Assembly (NCBI RefSeq): GCF_030063245.1
Contig: NZ_JASISR010000012.1
Span: 1 to 64,000 of the forward strand
Source of the DNA: Paenarthrobacter sp. PH39-S1
Lineage (GTDB): Bacteria; Actinomycetota; Actinomycetes; Actinomycetales; Micrococcaceae
Direction of reading: 5' to 3'
DNA length: 64,000 bases
Every line of letters starts with the position of its first letter. Positions within the stretch are counted from its first letter, which is position 1. This document shows, piece after piece, positions 44,190 through 52,436 of this stretch. The translations under genes were made by a program, and so were the position numbers. Under the pieces are notes generated by a model. It searched no databases, was not told where the DNA came from, and saw only the letters and a list, made by a program, of their open reading frames with translations.

Positions 44190-44692
44190 TCTTTTTTTCA
44201 AGCCGCTTGAGGGGTTTTTCCCGGTACGGGATTGCGTTTCTGGGTATGGCGAAGAGGACGCTGCTGCGGTGCCGGGCGAGACAGATGATAGCCGCGTTTG
44301 TGTTCCTTGTGCCAACAGCACGTTAAAACTGACCGGTGGCAGCAGGTATTTTTGGACAGGGTCAGGTGCCGGAGCGGCAGTGATCGACGCTATGCCTACG
44401 TAGGAGCCGAGATGGCCGGCGGTCTGGAAGCTGCTGTCACTGCCGACGGTCAGGAGTATCGTCGGAGCGGTCTTGATGCAGACTCCCGGCACGGACATCA
44501 AGAACCGGGAACAAGGGAAGCCATCAAGAAGTTTTTCGATTTCTTCGGCCACGGTCGCCCGATGGTGCATCCGTCCTCGATGATCTGTCCGGCAATTCGC
44601 GGAATCACGAGTTCGACGGCTTCGGCTCCGGCGACGGTCACGCTCTGTTCCCCGAGAGCAGTGAAGATCGCGTCAATGAGCTTCACCGGGTC
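44190..44692 (-). pseudogene. IS110-family transposase remnant
   Basis: Pieces in three frames: L-I-D-A-I-F-T-A-L-G-E-Q-S-V-T-V and V-I-P-R-I-A-G-Q-I (44498-44692), then V-A-E-E-I-E-K-L-L-D-G-F-P, M-S-V-P-G-V and A-G-H-L-G-S-Y-V-G-I-A (around 44390-44560), then A-A-I-I-C-L-A-R-H-R-S-S-V-L-F-A-I near 44220-44300. This order is the C-terminal half of IS110 transposases with the conserved P-G-V region. The N-terminal DEDD catalytic half is gone. It sits directly upstream of the restriction operon. Bases 44693-44954 show no gene. Confidence 0.8.
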
Positions 44693-44954
44693 CTTGCGGC
44701 TATGGTTACGGGCCCAGCCAGCATGTTCGGCCGGCCGACAGCATGCAGACCCGTGGGGACCCGCATGCCGGATGAACGGCTCAAGCACCAGCACCTGAAT
44801 CAGCACTCCCGGAAGGGCCCGTTCCAGGGAGGGGAAGATCTGCAGCAATAGGTAACGCAGACAGTGTGACTCGATTCCATCTGGCTGCCCTGGAAGATTC
44901 CCTTCCATCTTCAGGCCATGCAAGGCAAGCGGCGTCGCGCGCGGACGCGCAGGG

Positions 44955-45182
44955 CTAAAGTGCTTCTTTCGCCAAAGCCGCAACTTCTGGCGGCGTGGGG
45001 CGGTCCAGCCGCTCGTCCAAGGTGACGCGGAGGCGGGCAGCAGCGACTTGGACCCGGCGATCCTGAGGAGAGAGATCCTCCAGTTTGAAGGTCTTCGGGA
45101 CAACAGCTTGCCTTGAGCTTCGCATAGGGAGGGCACCGAACTGATTCCTGACAGTCTGGTGGGCCGAAACCTTCCTGACCAT
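44955..45182 (-). CDS. Small hypothetical protein
   Basis: A 75-residue protein: M-V-R-K-V-S-A-H-Q-T-V-R-N-Q-F, then L-E-D-L-S-P-Q-D-R-R-V-Q-V-A-A-A-R-L-R-V, ending P-E-V-A-A-L-A-K-E-A-L. Balanced composition and an amphipathic second half suggest a real gene. Not recognised. It starts 2 bases after the stop of the membrane protein gene upstream and is probably co-transcribed with it. Confidence 0.6.
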   Translation of the reverse strand: MVRKVSAHQTVRNQFGALPMRSSRQAVVPKTFKLEDLSPQDRRVQVAAARLRVTLDERLDRPTPPEVAALAKEAL

Positions 45183-45184
45183 GC

Positions 45185-45865
45185 CTAATCCTCCTCCGTC
45201 TCAGTAGTCATTCTATTGTCCTGTGTACCGCCCCACGTGTCCACAGGGGCGGGAGGTCTCCGGCCCATCCAACGTCGAAAGCGCGACTTCAGGCTCGACC
45301 TACCCGTGTATGGATCTCCGGGGTACAGCCCTCCAGCGTTCGGCCATCTGGGGTACTGCTCTCCGGAGCCTGACGAATATGAGTAGCCGTTAACAGGCTC
45401 CGTAAAAACGAACTCGAATGGTCTACCCTTTTCGTCAGTCTCCGGAGCTGCGACCGATGTTATGGCGCTCACAGCCTCCCAGGTGATGTCGAAAAGCTCA
45501 AGCTCCTCTTCATGCGCCAGCTTACTGTGTGCCAGAACTTCGAGAGTGGCCATACCCAGGGCTTTGGTGTCCGGGTCGCCGTCCAAGGCGCGGTCAAGTG
45601 CCCATTGGGCACGCCTCCACCACTCGGACCGATCATCGGCATGTTGCTTCTGTTCCAGAGCCTTGCTATCCGATTCATCCTTATGGCTGAGAGTGAGGGC
45701 GTCTGCATTTGTCCGCTGCCTCAGCGTGTTCCAGCCGAGGACAGCGGCCAGTACAGCTCCAAGGAGAACAGCGAGAGGTCCCAAAGCTGCGAGAGGTTCC
45801 CACCAGTTGGAAGGGCCAGCTCGCAGGATGACATCGATGGGGACCGGCGTCGGCGAAGGTGTCAT
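45185..45865 (-). CDS. Single-pass membrane protein, function unknown
   Basis: About 226 residues from ATG 45865. One clear transmembrane helix (L-A-A-L-G-P-L-A-V-L-L-G-A-V-L-A-A-V-L-G-W) at about 23-43, then a charged coiled-coil-like stretch (L-S-H-K-D-E-S-D-S-K-A-L-E-Q-K-Q), then a soluble domain with W-W-R-R-A-Q-W-A-L-D-R-A-L-D and L-E-V-L-A-H-S-K-L. Layout resembles other small actinobacterial membrane proteins such as the one at 51496. Not recognised further. Confidence 0.7.
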   Translation of the reverse strand: MTPSPTPVPIDVILRAGPSNWWEPLAALGPLAVLLGAVLAAVLGWNTLRQRTNADALTLSHKDESDSKALEQKQHADDRSEWWRRAQWALDRALDGDPDTKALGMATLEVLAHSKLAHEEELELFDITWEAVSAITSVAAPETDEKGRPFEFVFTEPVNGYSYSSGSGEQYPRWPNAGGLYPGDPYTGRSSLKSRFRRWMGRRPPAPVDTWGGTQDNRMTTETEED

Positions 45866-46179
45866 GGAATCAGAATAGGGCACCGCTGCCGACAGGTTGG
45901 TACGGGTCTCTCCTACGTTGGCAGCCAGGACCGAACTTTCCACGCATGGTTCCGGCCATGAAGACAATCGCGGGTCGGCGACCCCAGCGTGTCAGCGACC
46001 AGCGCAAGTCCCTCGACCTGCCGGACGCCGGATACCGCGTCATCAGGTTGCGCGAGAAAGGGCTGCCCACCAGATAATAGTCAAGCGCGCCGCCAAATCA
46101 ATCCGACCGGCATCTGCCAGCAGTCCCCCGCTCCAATCATCAACAGCGTCATAGTTTCACACGTCTGGCACCCAAGGCC

Positions 46180-46209
46180 CTGCCAGTCGGATTCGATCCC
46201 GACGGGCAG
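46180..46209. repeat. 11-bp hairpin upstream of the mobilisation operon; oriT candidate
   Basis: CTGCCAGTCGG (46180-46190), 8-base loop, CCGACGGGCAG (46199-46209), one mismatch. It lies 37 bases upstream of the zinc-ribbon gene and about 0.6 kb from the relaxase start. MobF relaxases usually act on an inverted repeat close to their own operon, so this is the best visible oriT candidate in the window. The region 45866-46245 has no convincing gene. Confidence 0.35.
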
Positions 46210-46245
46210 TCATGCCGTAGAGCTTCGCCAGCCCTATGAGCGGGT

Positions 46246-46803
46246 ATGAATACGAAGTTATGCAACCAGTGCGGCGAATCGTTTGAACCGAGACGTACCA
46301 CCCAGCGGTATTGTTCCACGAAGTGCTCGCATAGGCACCGGGATCGGGAGTGGCGCAACCGTCACCAATCAAAGGCGGCACAGTCACTGCGCGCGCAGCT
46401 TACCGTTGCCGCGACAGAGAATCGAATAAATCGAGAAGCCGCCGCCACAAAGTTCCAGCGTCAATTGGCCGAAGCACGCCAAACCGCCCGTGACCAACTC
46501 GAGCGGGAGGTCAACCGGCACGATCAGGAGTTAGGGAAACTCCATGCGAGACTCCGTGACCTAGCAACAGTCAACGTCGATCTTTGTAGTGAGATCCCTG
46601 AGTTGAAGGCACAGGTCACCGAGCTGCAGCTGGACAACGCACGGCTGCTCCACGGCCAGCATGCAGATTCCGAAGAACTCATGCAGATCGCCGGCAGGTT
46701 GTTTCAGCTATCGTCGCGGCTGGGCATCCCGTTGGACAAGGCCACAAAGGAGATATTCCAGCGTCGTGGTTGGCGGACAAACACTCTGGTCACCGAACCT
46801 TGA
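46246..46803 (+). CDS. Zinc-ribbon coiled-coil protein, mobilisation accessory candidate
   Basis: A 185-residue protein. The N-terminus has C-N-Q-C-G-E-S-F-E and Y-C-S-T-K-C-S-H-R-H-R-D-R-E-W-R, a C-x2-C ... C-x3-C zinc ribbon. Residues about 45-145 are a long heptad-rich coiled coil (A-T-K-F-Q-R-Q-L-A-E-A-R-Q, then L-D-N-A-R-L). Its stop overlaps the TTG start of the relaxase gene (TTGA), so the two are translated together. Small DNA-binding accessory proteins often accompany relaxases; that role is inferred from position. Confidence 0.75.
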   Translation: MNTKLCNQCGESFEPRRTTQRYCSTKCSHRHRDREWRNRHQSKAAQSLRAQLTVAATENRINREAAATKFQRQLAEARQTARDQLEREVNRHDQELGKLHARLRDLATVNVDLCSEIPELKAQVTELQLDNARLLHGQHADSEELMQIAGRLFQLSSRLGIPLDKATKEIFQRRGWRTNTLVTEP

Positions 46804-49800
46804 CCGTCTCGATTGCCAAGCTGGCGGCCGGCGTCGGTCTCAAGTACCTGCTGAAAACCACGATGCAGGATGACCTGATCAAACCCGTCGCTGACGTCAC
46901 CAGTTACTACATCAAAGCCGGGACCCCGCAAGGACGGTGGCTCGGTCTTGGGCTGGCCGGCATTGACCGAAAACTGCAAGATCCAGTGACGTCCACCGAT
47001 GCCAACGCCTTATTCACGCACGCCGCGCACCCAGACACCAAAGTAATCCTGGGCCGACCATATGGGCGGACCACTGTCGCCTACCGGAACGGCGAGGAGC
47101 AGCAACGCCACGCGGTCGCAGGTTTTGATCTGACGTTTAGCGTACCCAAGTCTGTGTCCGTGCTCTGGGCACTCGCAAACAAAGAGGTCCAACGGCAAAT
47201 ACTCGAAGCACACCACTTTGCCGTCACCACCACGCTCACGTGGCTCGAGCAGGAAGCAATCCACACCAGAACGGGACGCAACGGCGTCGCCCACGTCGGC
47301 ACAAAAGGAGCCATTGCCGCGGCCTTCGACCATTGGGAATCCCGCGCCGGCGACCCCCAGCTCCACACACATCTGGTCATTGTAAACCGGGTGCAACGGC
47401 TCAGCGACGGGGCGTGGACCACTCTTGATTCCCGAACGTTGTACAAGGCCGTCGTCGCCGCCAGCGAACATTACAACGGCCTACTCTTCGACGAGCTGCA
47501 ACGCGACCTGGGTACTGAAGGCGAGTTCCGTCCACAAACCACTGCGCGGCGAAATTTCGGCCATGAGCTCGTCGGTATTGACTCGGAGCTCATCAAAGAG
47601 TTCTCCAACCGTTCGCGACTCATCGACGCCGAAGCCGACAAACTCAGCCAGAACTGGACCCGCGAGCACGGCCGACAGCCCAGCGCCACGACCATCATCA
47701 AGCTCCGCCAGACAGCCACACTGTCCACCCGCAGGCCCAAGGACGAGTCCCCGACGCCTCTGCCTGCGCTAAGAGCCGGATGGCGGCAGCGGGCTGAAGC
47801 CAAGGGGCAGAACCCGAATGCCGTCGTCGAAGGCGCCATCCACCGTTCCATACAGCGGCCTGTCAGGGCAACGGACCTCTCGCCTGAATGGACCAACGCC
47901 GCCGCAGTACTCACCCGCGAAGGAGTCGCGCAGAGGAGGGCTACCTGGAACCGTTGGAACCTTCTGGCAGAGGCCGAGCGCGTTTGTGCCGACATCCGCT
48001 GCTATTCCCCCGCCGATCGCCGCTTCTTGATCAACGCCGTCACCACCGCGGCAGAATCCCAGTCCGTTCCTCTCAACCACGACCGCTACCGCCTCCCGCT
48101 GAATGCCCGCGGAGACCTCGCCTACGCCGGCCACAGCCTCTTCGATTTCCCAGGCGCTCGACTCTACACTGACGCCAGTGCGCTCGCCAACGAAGCGTTC
48201 GTCATGAATGCCAGGAACGACGACAACGGGCCAGCCGTCTGTTCGGCCGAAGCCGGCGATTTGCTCTCCGCATACCGGCACACCGCTGGCTATCGGCTTG
48301 CCCCAGACCAACGCGGCGCCGCGGAGGCCGTCCTGACCAGCGGCAACTGCTTGGATGCCATCGTCGGACCGGCCGGGTCCGGGAAGACGACCACGATGGC
48401 GGCCATCAAGGGCGCTTGGGAACGCACCCACGGTGACGGAACCGTCGTCGGACTTGCACCCGCTGCTGCGAGCGCCGACGTTCTTGCAAGGGAACTGGGT
48501 ATCACGGCCGAGAATGTCGCCAAGTGGCTCTACGAGAGTGTCGGGCAAGGTGCGGGCAACAGGGCAGATCGTTTCCACGCATTGGAGGCGGCGCGGAACG
48601 GTTCACGCAGCTTTGCCTCGAAGTATCTGGCCAGCCTGTCCCTGCAGCAGGCGCAGTGGCAGTTCAAGACGAATCAGCTCGTCATCGTTGACGAAGCCTC
48701 CATGCTTTCAACCATCCAGCTCGCAGGGCTAGTGCACCAGTCGCGGGATGCGGGAGCGAAACTGCTCCTGGTTGGCGACCCAGCCCAGCTCGATTCGATT
48801 GACGCTGGCGGCATCCTCGGGTGGCTGCATCGTGAAGGGAAAGCGATTGAGCTGACGAGCATCCACCGCTTCACCCATGAGTGGGAAGGCTCCGCTTCGC
48901 TGATGCTCCGCGATGGCAACATCGAGGCTATCGACCAATACGCCGCCCACGGCCGTATCTCACACGGCGATTTCACGGGCATGGTCGAAGACGCCTACCG
49001 AGGCTGGACCCGTGACCTCCACGACGGCAAATCGTCCATCCTCATCGCCCCGGACAACGACACCGTAACCACGCTCAACGAACGCGCGCATGCTGACCTG
49101 GTCGAGTCAGGCCGCGTCGATGCCGAACATACAGTCGTTCTCAGCGACGGGCTGACCGCAGGGCGCGGGGACACGATCATTGCCCGCAAAAACAACCGCA
49201 CGCTGACCGACAGCAACGGCGACTATCTGCGCAACGGCACCCTTCTCCAGATCACGGAGCAACCGCGCAAAGCCAAGCATGTCGCTGCTCGGCGACTGGA
49301 CACCGGTGCCATGATCACGCTGGATCCGGTCTACCTGCTCACATCGGCCGAACTGGGTTACGCGACGACTGCCCACCGCTCACAGGGCATCACCGTGGAC
49401 ACCAGCCACACAGTCCTCACGCAAGGCCGCCTCACCCGCGAACTCTTCTACGTCGGCATGACCCGCGGCCGCACCAGCAACACCGCATACGTGTGCGAAT
49501 CCAGCCCCGCCGTTGACGAACCCCAAATGACACAGCCCGCGGAGGATTGGCTCCAAATCCTCGGCGAGGTCCTAGCCTCCGAAGGTTCCGAACGCACCGC
49601 CCATGAAGTCCGCCAGGCCCAACTCGCCAAGAGCGACACACTCCAGCGACTTGCTGCCGAATACGACTACCTTGCCCAGCTCGCCGCTGCCGAGCACCTC
49701 ACCGTTGTCATTGACAAAGCGATGCCCGACGGCGTCACTCACCTTCAAGAATCACCAGCCTGGGGTGCCGGAGTAGCAGCGTGGCGACGAGCCATGGTCG

Positions 49801-50348
49801 TCAACCCGCTGGCTGCCGAGCGGGTGCTGGAGAACGCGCTGCGCCATTCCGGGGATGCCGAGGACCACATGGCTGTTATCCATGCGAGGCTTCGCCAATT
49901 CGCTCGCAGCACATCCCTGGAATCTCTGAGCATCCTTCAAGAGTCACTGCACACCGACCGGGCCGCCTTGAGGGACATGATCAATCAGGTTCGCTCCCGC
50001 ACCGTTCAACGCCGTGATCGTGTTGGTCGAGAAGCTCTTACTGCCCGTCCTTCTTGGGTTCATGCGCTACAAAAGAAAATCGGATCTACAGTCACAGCAG
50101 ACCAATGGGCAGCCGTCGTCGAAGAAGTCGCCGCCTATCGTGACCGCTGGGGCATAGGTGTACCCACAGAGCCGCTCGGTCCAGTACCTGCAAACTACGA
50201 ATGGGAGCAATCGGAACATCGAAGGGACCTCGAATGCCGAATCCAATCGATGACGGAGGATGCGGCGCATCATTCACCGGCTGACCAAACGGCGCTTCCT
50301 GAACCTATTGCGCGACAACCCCTTATTTCTGTCGGCCCCGCGATCTAA
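46800..50348 (+). CDS. MobF relaxase-helicase (TrwC/TraA type)
   Basis: A 1182-residue conjugative relaxase. The N-terminus has a candidate nicking Tyr (Y16 or Y36/Y37) and the metal-binding histidine triad H178, H189, H191 in F-D-H-W-E-S and Q-L-H-T-H-L. The C-terminal superfamily 1 helicase has Walker A G-P-A-G-S-G-K-T (about 523-530) and V-D-E-A-S-M-L (about 630). It nicks oriT, stays bound to the strand and unwinds the plasmid. The start is TTG 46800, where similarity begins (T-V-S-I-A-K-L), overlapping the upstream stop by TTGA; the longer frame from 46770 is unlikely. Confidence 0.95.
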   Translation: MTVSIAKLAAGVGLKYLLKTTMQDDLIKPVADVTSYYIKAGTPQGRWLGLGLAGIDRKLQDPVTSTDANALFTHAAHPDTKVILGRPYGRTTVAYRNGEEQQRHAVAGFDLTFSVPKSVSVLWALANKEVQRQILEAHHFAVTTTLTWLEQEAIHTRTGRNGVAHVGTKGAIAAAFDHWESRAGDPQLHTHLVIVNRVQRLSDGAWTTLDSRTLYKAVVAASEHYNGLLFDELQRDLGTEGEFRPQTTARRNFGHELVGIDSELIKEFSNRSRLIDAEADKLSQNWTREHGRQPSATTIIKLRQTATLSTRRPKDESPTPLPALRAGWRQRAEAKGQNPNAVVEGAIHRSIQRPVRATDLSPEWTNAAAVLTREGVAQRRATWNRWNLLAEAERVCADIRCYSPADRRFLINAVTTAAESQSVPLNHDRYRLPLNARGDLAYAGHSLFDFPGARLYTDASALANEAFVMNARNDDNGPAVCSAEAGDLLSAYRHTAGYRLAPDQRGAAEAVLTSGNCLDAIVGPAGSGKTTTMAAIKGAWERTHGDGTVVGLAPAAASADVLARELGITAENVAKWLYESVGQGAGNRADRFHALEAARNGSRSFASKYLASLSLQQAQWQFKTNQLVIVDEASMLSTIQLAGLVHQSRDAGAKLLLVGDPAQLDSIDAGGILGWLHREGKAIELTSIHRFTHEWEGSASLMLRDGNIEAIDQYAAHGRISHGDFTGMVEDAYRGWTRDLHDGKSSILIAPDNDTVTTLNERAHADLVESGRVDAEHTVVLSDGLTAGRGDTIIARKNNRTLTDSNGDYLRNGTLLQITEQPRKAKHVAARRLDTGAMITLDPVYLLTSAELGYATTAHRSQGITVDTSHTVLTQGRLTRELFYVGMTRGRTSNTAYVCESSPAVDEPQMTQPAEDWLQILGEVLASEGSERTAHEVRQAQLAKSDTLQRLAAEYDYLAQLAAAEHLTVVIDKAMPDGVTHLQESPAWGAGVAAWRRAMVVNPLAAERVLENALRHSGDAEDHMAVIHARLRQFARSTSLESLSILQESLHTDRAALRDMINQVRSRTVQRRDRVGREALTARPSWVHALQKKIGSTVTADQWAAVVEEVAAYRDRWGIGVPTEPLGPVPANYEWEQSEHRRDLECRIQSMTEDAAHHSPADQTALPEPIARQPLISVGPAI

Positions 50349-50377
50349 GCTAGGTCTCGAAAGGAAGAGCTCCGGTC

Positions 50378-50908
50378 ATGAACCCAATGATTAAGCCAAC
50401 GGTTATCTCGATGCCCCTCCTCGTGGCGAGTGTCTTAGTGGGCTTGGGTGCGGCGTATTTAGTTCCCGCGACCATGGCAAACTGGCCAGCCCCTGCATGG
50501 CTAACGACCATCGCTTCGGTATTTCTCGTACTACTGGCGTTGCTGGCACTGCGCTGGATCATCAAGGTCCGCCAAGCTCGACAATGGAACAAGAACGCAC
50601 AGCTTCAGTGGCAACAACTTGAAGTCGCGAGACGAACCGGCGGTACAACAGCGGAAGTCACCGTCCTCAGCGTTCAGGAAGTCCAGCCCACCGGCGCCTG
50701 GGTAACAATCAACTGGGACCAATTCGGCTACCAGCAGCCAGCCTGGATCGAAGGCAGAGGTGGAACCTACTGGCCGGGCTCCGTCCTACTCATCACTCCC
50801 GACCCTGCACAGGTACACATCGGTCAGCCGTGGCCACCAACGTACCGGATTGCCGAAACGGATTGCCGCGCTGTTGCCCCTGCTGTTGGTCAGTTGGCTC
50901 TCCGATAG
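50378..50908 (+). CDS. Two-TM membrane protein, function unknown
   Basis: A 176-residue protein with two transmembrane helices in residues 10-62 (S-M-P-L-L-V-A-S-V-L-V-G-L-G and S-V-F-L-V-L-L-A-L-L-A-L) and a soluble C-terminal domain (V-T-V-L-S-V-Q-E-V, then W-V-T-I-N-W-D). AAGGAG lies before ATG 50378. Located 29 bases after the relaxase stop, so probably co-transcribed. Not recognised. Confidence 0.72.
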   Translation: MNPMIKPTVISMPLLVASVLVGLGAAYLVPATMANWPAPAWLTTIASVFLVLLALLALRWIIKVRQARQWNKNAQLQWQQLEVARRTGGTTAEVTVLSVQEVQPTGAWVTINWDQFGYQQPAWIEGRGGTYWPGSVLLITPDPAQVHIGQPWPPTYRIAETDCRAVAPAVGQLALR

Positions 50909-51291
50909 ATGCAGGTTCCAAGATGCTCGTCACTTTTCCGGCCCTCGCCCTGCAGTCTTCGTCAAGCGAAATCCAGCGACCTTCGACAGCTGGACCAAAT
51001 GTGCGTGGCACGCCGAAATGGTCAGAACACCGTTGACGAGGGCTCCGAACCGGACAAATACCCCACAAACTACGAGTGCGTTGGAAAAGCTGAAGACCAA
51101 AGGCAGCGCCGAAGTGGCCCTGTGACGTAAACGTAGGATCTCAACGTCACGGGAACCTCTCTTTTGGGTAAACTCCATGTCCGGATTGGGCAACTGCTCG
51201 AGCAACTTCACAACGCAGTCCGGGGAGCCAACGATGCTGCTGATGGTGTGATCATGGTAACTGGATTGCTTTATTTGATGGATTCCATATA

Positions 51292-51314
51292 AGTGGTCGG
51301 CAAGGTCGACCACT
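51292..51314. repeat. Perfect 8-bp hairpin
   Basis: AGTGGTCG-GCAAGGT-CGACCACT in the otherwise gene-poor stretch 50909-51364. It might end transcription from either side, but no T run follows. The rest of that stretch shows no convincing gene. Confidence 0.4.
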
Positions 51315-51364
51315 ATGAGTCGGCGTTAGTTCTCTGTCCGAGGGCTTGCACAGGACCGGCTGGA

Positions 51365-51487
51365 GGGTGACCCGAGGGCCTTCGATGCACGCCAGCATCT
51401 CCATGGTTTATGAGAAACAAAACGGGCAGAAAAAAATAGCCCAGCTCGTTAAGCTTCTGTATTTCATCCGCGACGGCGACACGTAGT
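51365..51487 (+). pseudogene. Serine recombinase C-terminal remnant
   Basis: The plus strand reads P-R-A-F-D-A-R-Q-H-L-H-G, then one frame over Y-E-K-Q-N-G-Q-K-K-I-A-Q-L-V-K-L-L and R-D-G-D-T before a stop. This is the spacing of the DNA-binding end of Tn3-type resolvases (G-R-P-R-A-F-D-A-R-Q ... Y-E-K-Q-N-G ... I-A-Q). It is short and degraded. Confidence 0.45.
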
Positions 51488-51495
51488 TGTGCCGC

Positions 51496-52194
51496 TTATC
51501 GTCTGATCTCCCCCACGTTGACCGCGATTGCTGTGAGAACACTATGAAGGTCCTCTTCAGCCTTTGACTTCCCCCTTTTCGGTTCCGGGCCCTTGTAAGG
51601 GACTGGTGTCAGCCCGATAACCGCGTCGTCAATCCTGAACCGATCCTCGTATGGGGGGTTGGATGGGTCGTCGCTGGTGTACCGGAGCGTGAGGGTCGCG
51701 CCCGTAGCTATGCCGACCGGGTCACTGGTGCCGTCTCCCCACATTGCCCCCTCTTCCAGCCCAAGTTTCCAATACGTACGCAGCGTCACACTCGGGGGCA
51801 ACGATTGCTCAGTAGCGAACATTTTTCCCAATGCGATGGTGATCTCATCCTCCGAATCAGGCCATCTGTCGCAGCTGATAGTAAGCTTCCGCGCCGTGGA
51901 CTTACCAGTGTTACTGATGACGAGGTCCCAGGTTGCCATCCCTGCAAGCCCGGGGACAATGTGCGCGTAAACGTAGGGCCGCGTCTGTTCGATGCTGTCC
52001 CTCTCCATTTGCTTCTGGGTGAACTTGGCCTGGTCCAACGCATGTTTTGCAGTCCGCCAAGCCAGCATTGCACCGACCAGCAATCCAAGAGTCAGAAGTG
52101 CTGTAAGTAGAGTCCCGGCGGCAGACCACCATGTGGCAGTGGCTGCGGACTGAGCAATATCGTTAGCGCGCTGGGCGAGTTCATTTGCAGTCAC
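51496..52194 (-). CDS. Single-pass membrane protein, function unknown
   Basis: A 232-residue protein with one transmembrane helix (L-L-T-A-L-L-T-L-G-L-L-V-G-A-M-L-A-W) at about 28-46, a short coiled segment (A-K-H-A-L-D-Q-A-K-F-T-Q-K-Q-M-E-R), and a beta-rich soluble domain (E-Q-T-R-P-Y-V-Y-A-H-I, W-D-L-V-I-S-N-T-G-K-S-T-A). The Q-T-R-P-Y-V ... N-x-G-x-S/T-A pattern is common in unassigned bacterial membrane proteins. Divergent from the HEPN-like gene at 52437. Confidence 0.75.
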   Translation of the reverse strand: MTANELAQRANDIAQSAATATWWSAAGTLLTALLTLGLLVGAMLAWRTAKHALDQAKFTQKQMERDSIEQTRPYVYAHIVPGLAGMATWDLVISNTGKSTARKLTISCDRWPDSEDEITIALGKMFATEQSLPPSVTLRTYWKLGLEEGAMWGDGTSDPVGIATGATLTLRYTSDDPSNPPYEDRFRIDDAVIGLTPVPYKGPEPKRGKSKAEEDLHSVLTAIAVNVGEIRR

Positions 52195-52436
52195 GGACTC
52201 ATCCTAGGGTTGGGGAGCGACAGGTCCGATGCTTCCGCTCCGTGTCCCCTCGTTCGTCTTCCTCGGCGATGACTTTAGCCGTCACTTGGGACCAGGGCTG
52301 TGAGGGGCCCAAGAGCGCCACAAGGCGCTGAAAGCTCTTTGCACTGGGAAAAATTCGACTCCCAACGCTGAGTGTCCCGTCGGAGCTGAAAAACCTTGCG
52401 GCATACATTGCGTGCTGTAAGGGGAATAGCGCTTTT

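Noticed and set aside
45958-46077. 39-residue frame ending Y-R-V-I-R-L-R-E-K-G-L-P
   Set aside because: The ending recalls a motif of some nuclease-like proteins, but the frame is very short, with no partner domain or ribosome site; too weak to list.
46180-46209. tRNA T-arm-like sequence (GTCGG ... TTCGATC ... CCGAC)
   Set aside because: The loop is 8 bases rather than 7 and no acceptor, D or anticodon arms can be folded from the upstream bases; treated as a plain hairpin.
50930-51313. 127-residue minus-strand frame between relaxase operon and membrane gene
   Set aside because: No ribosome site, no motif, and it covers a hairpin; composition does not look like a selected protein.
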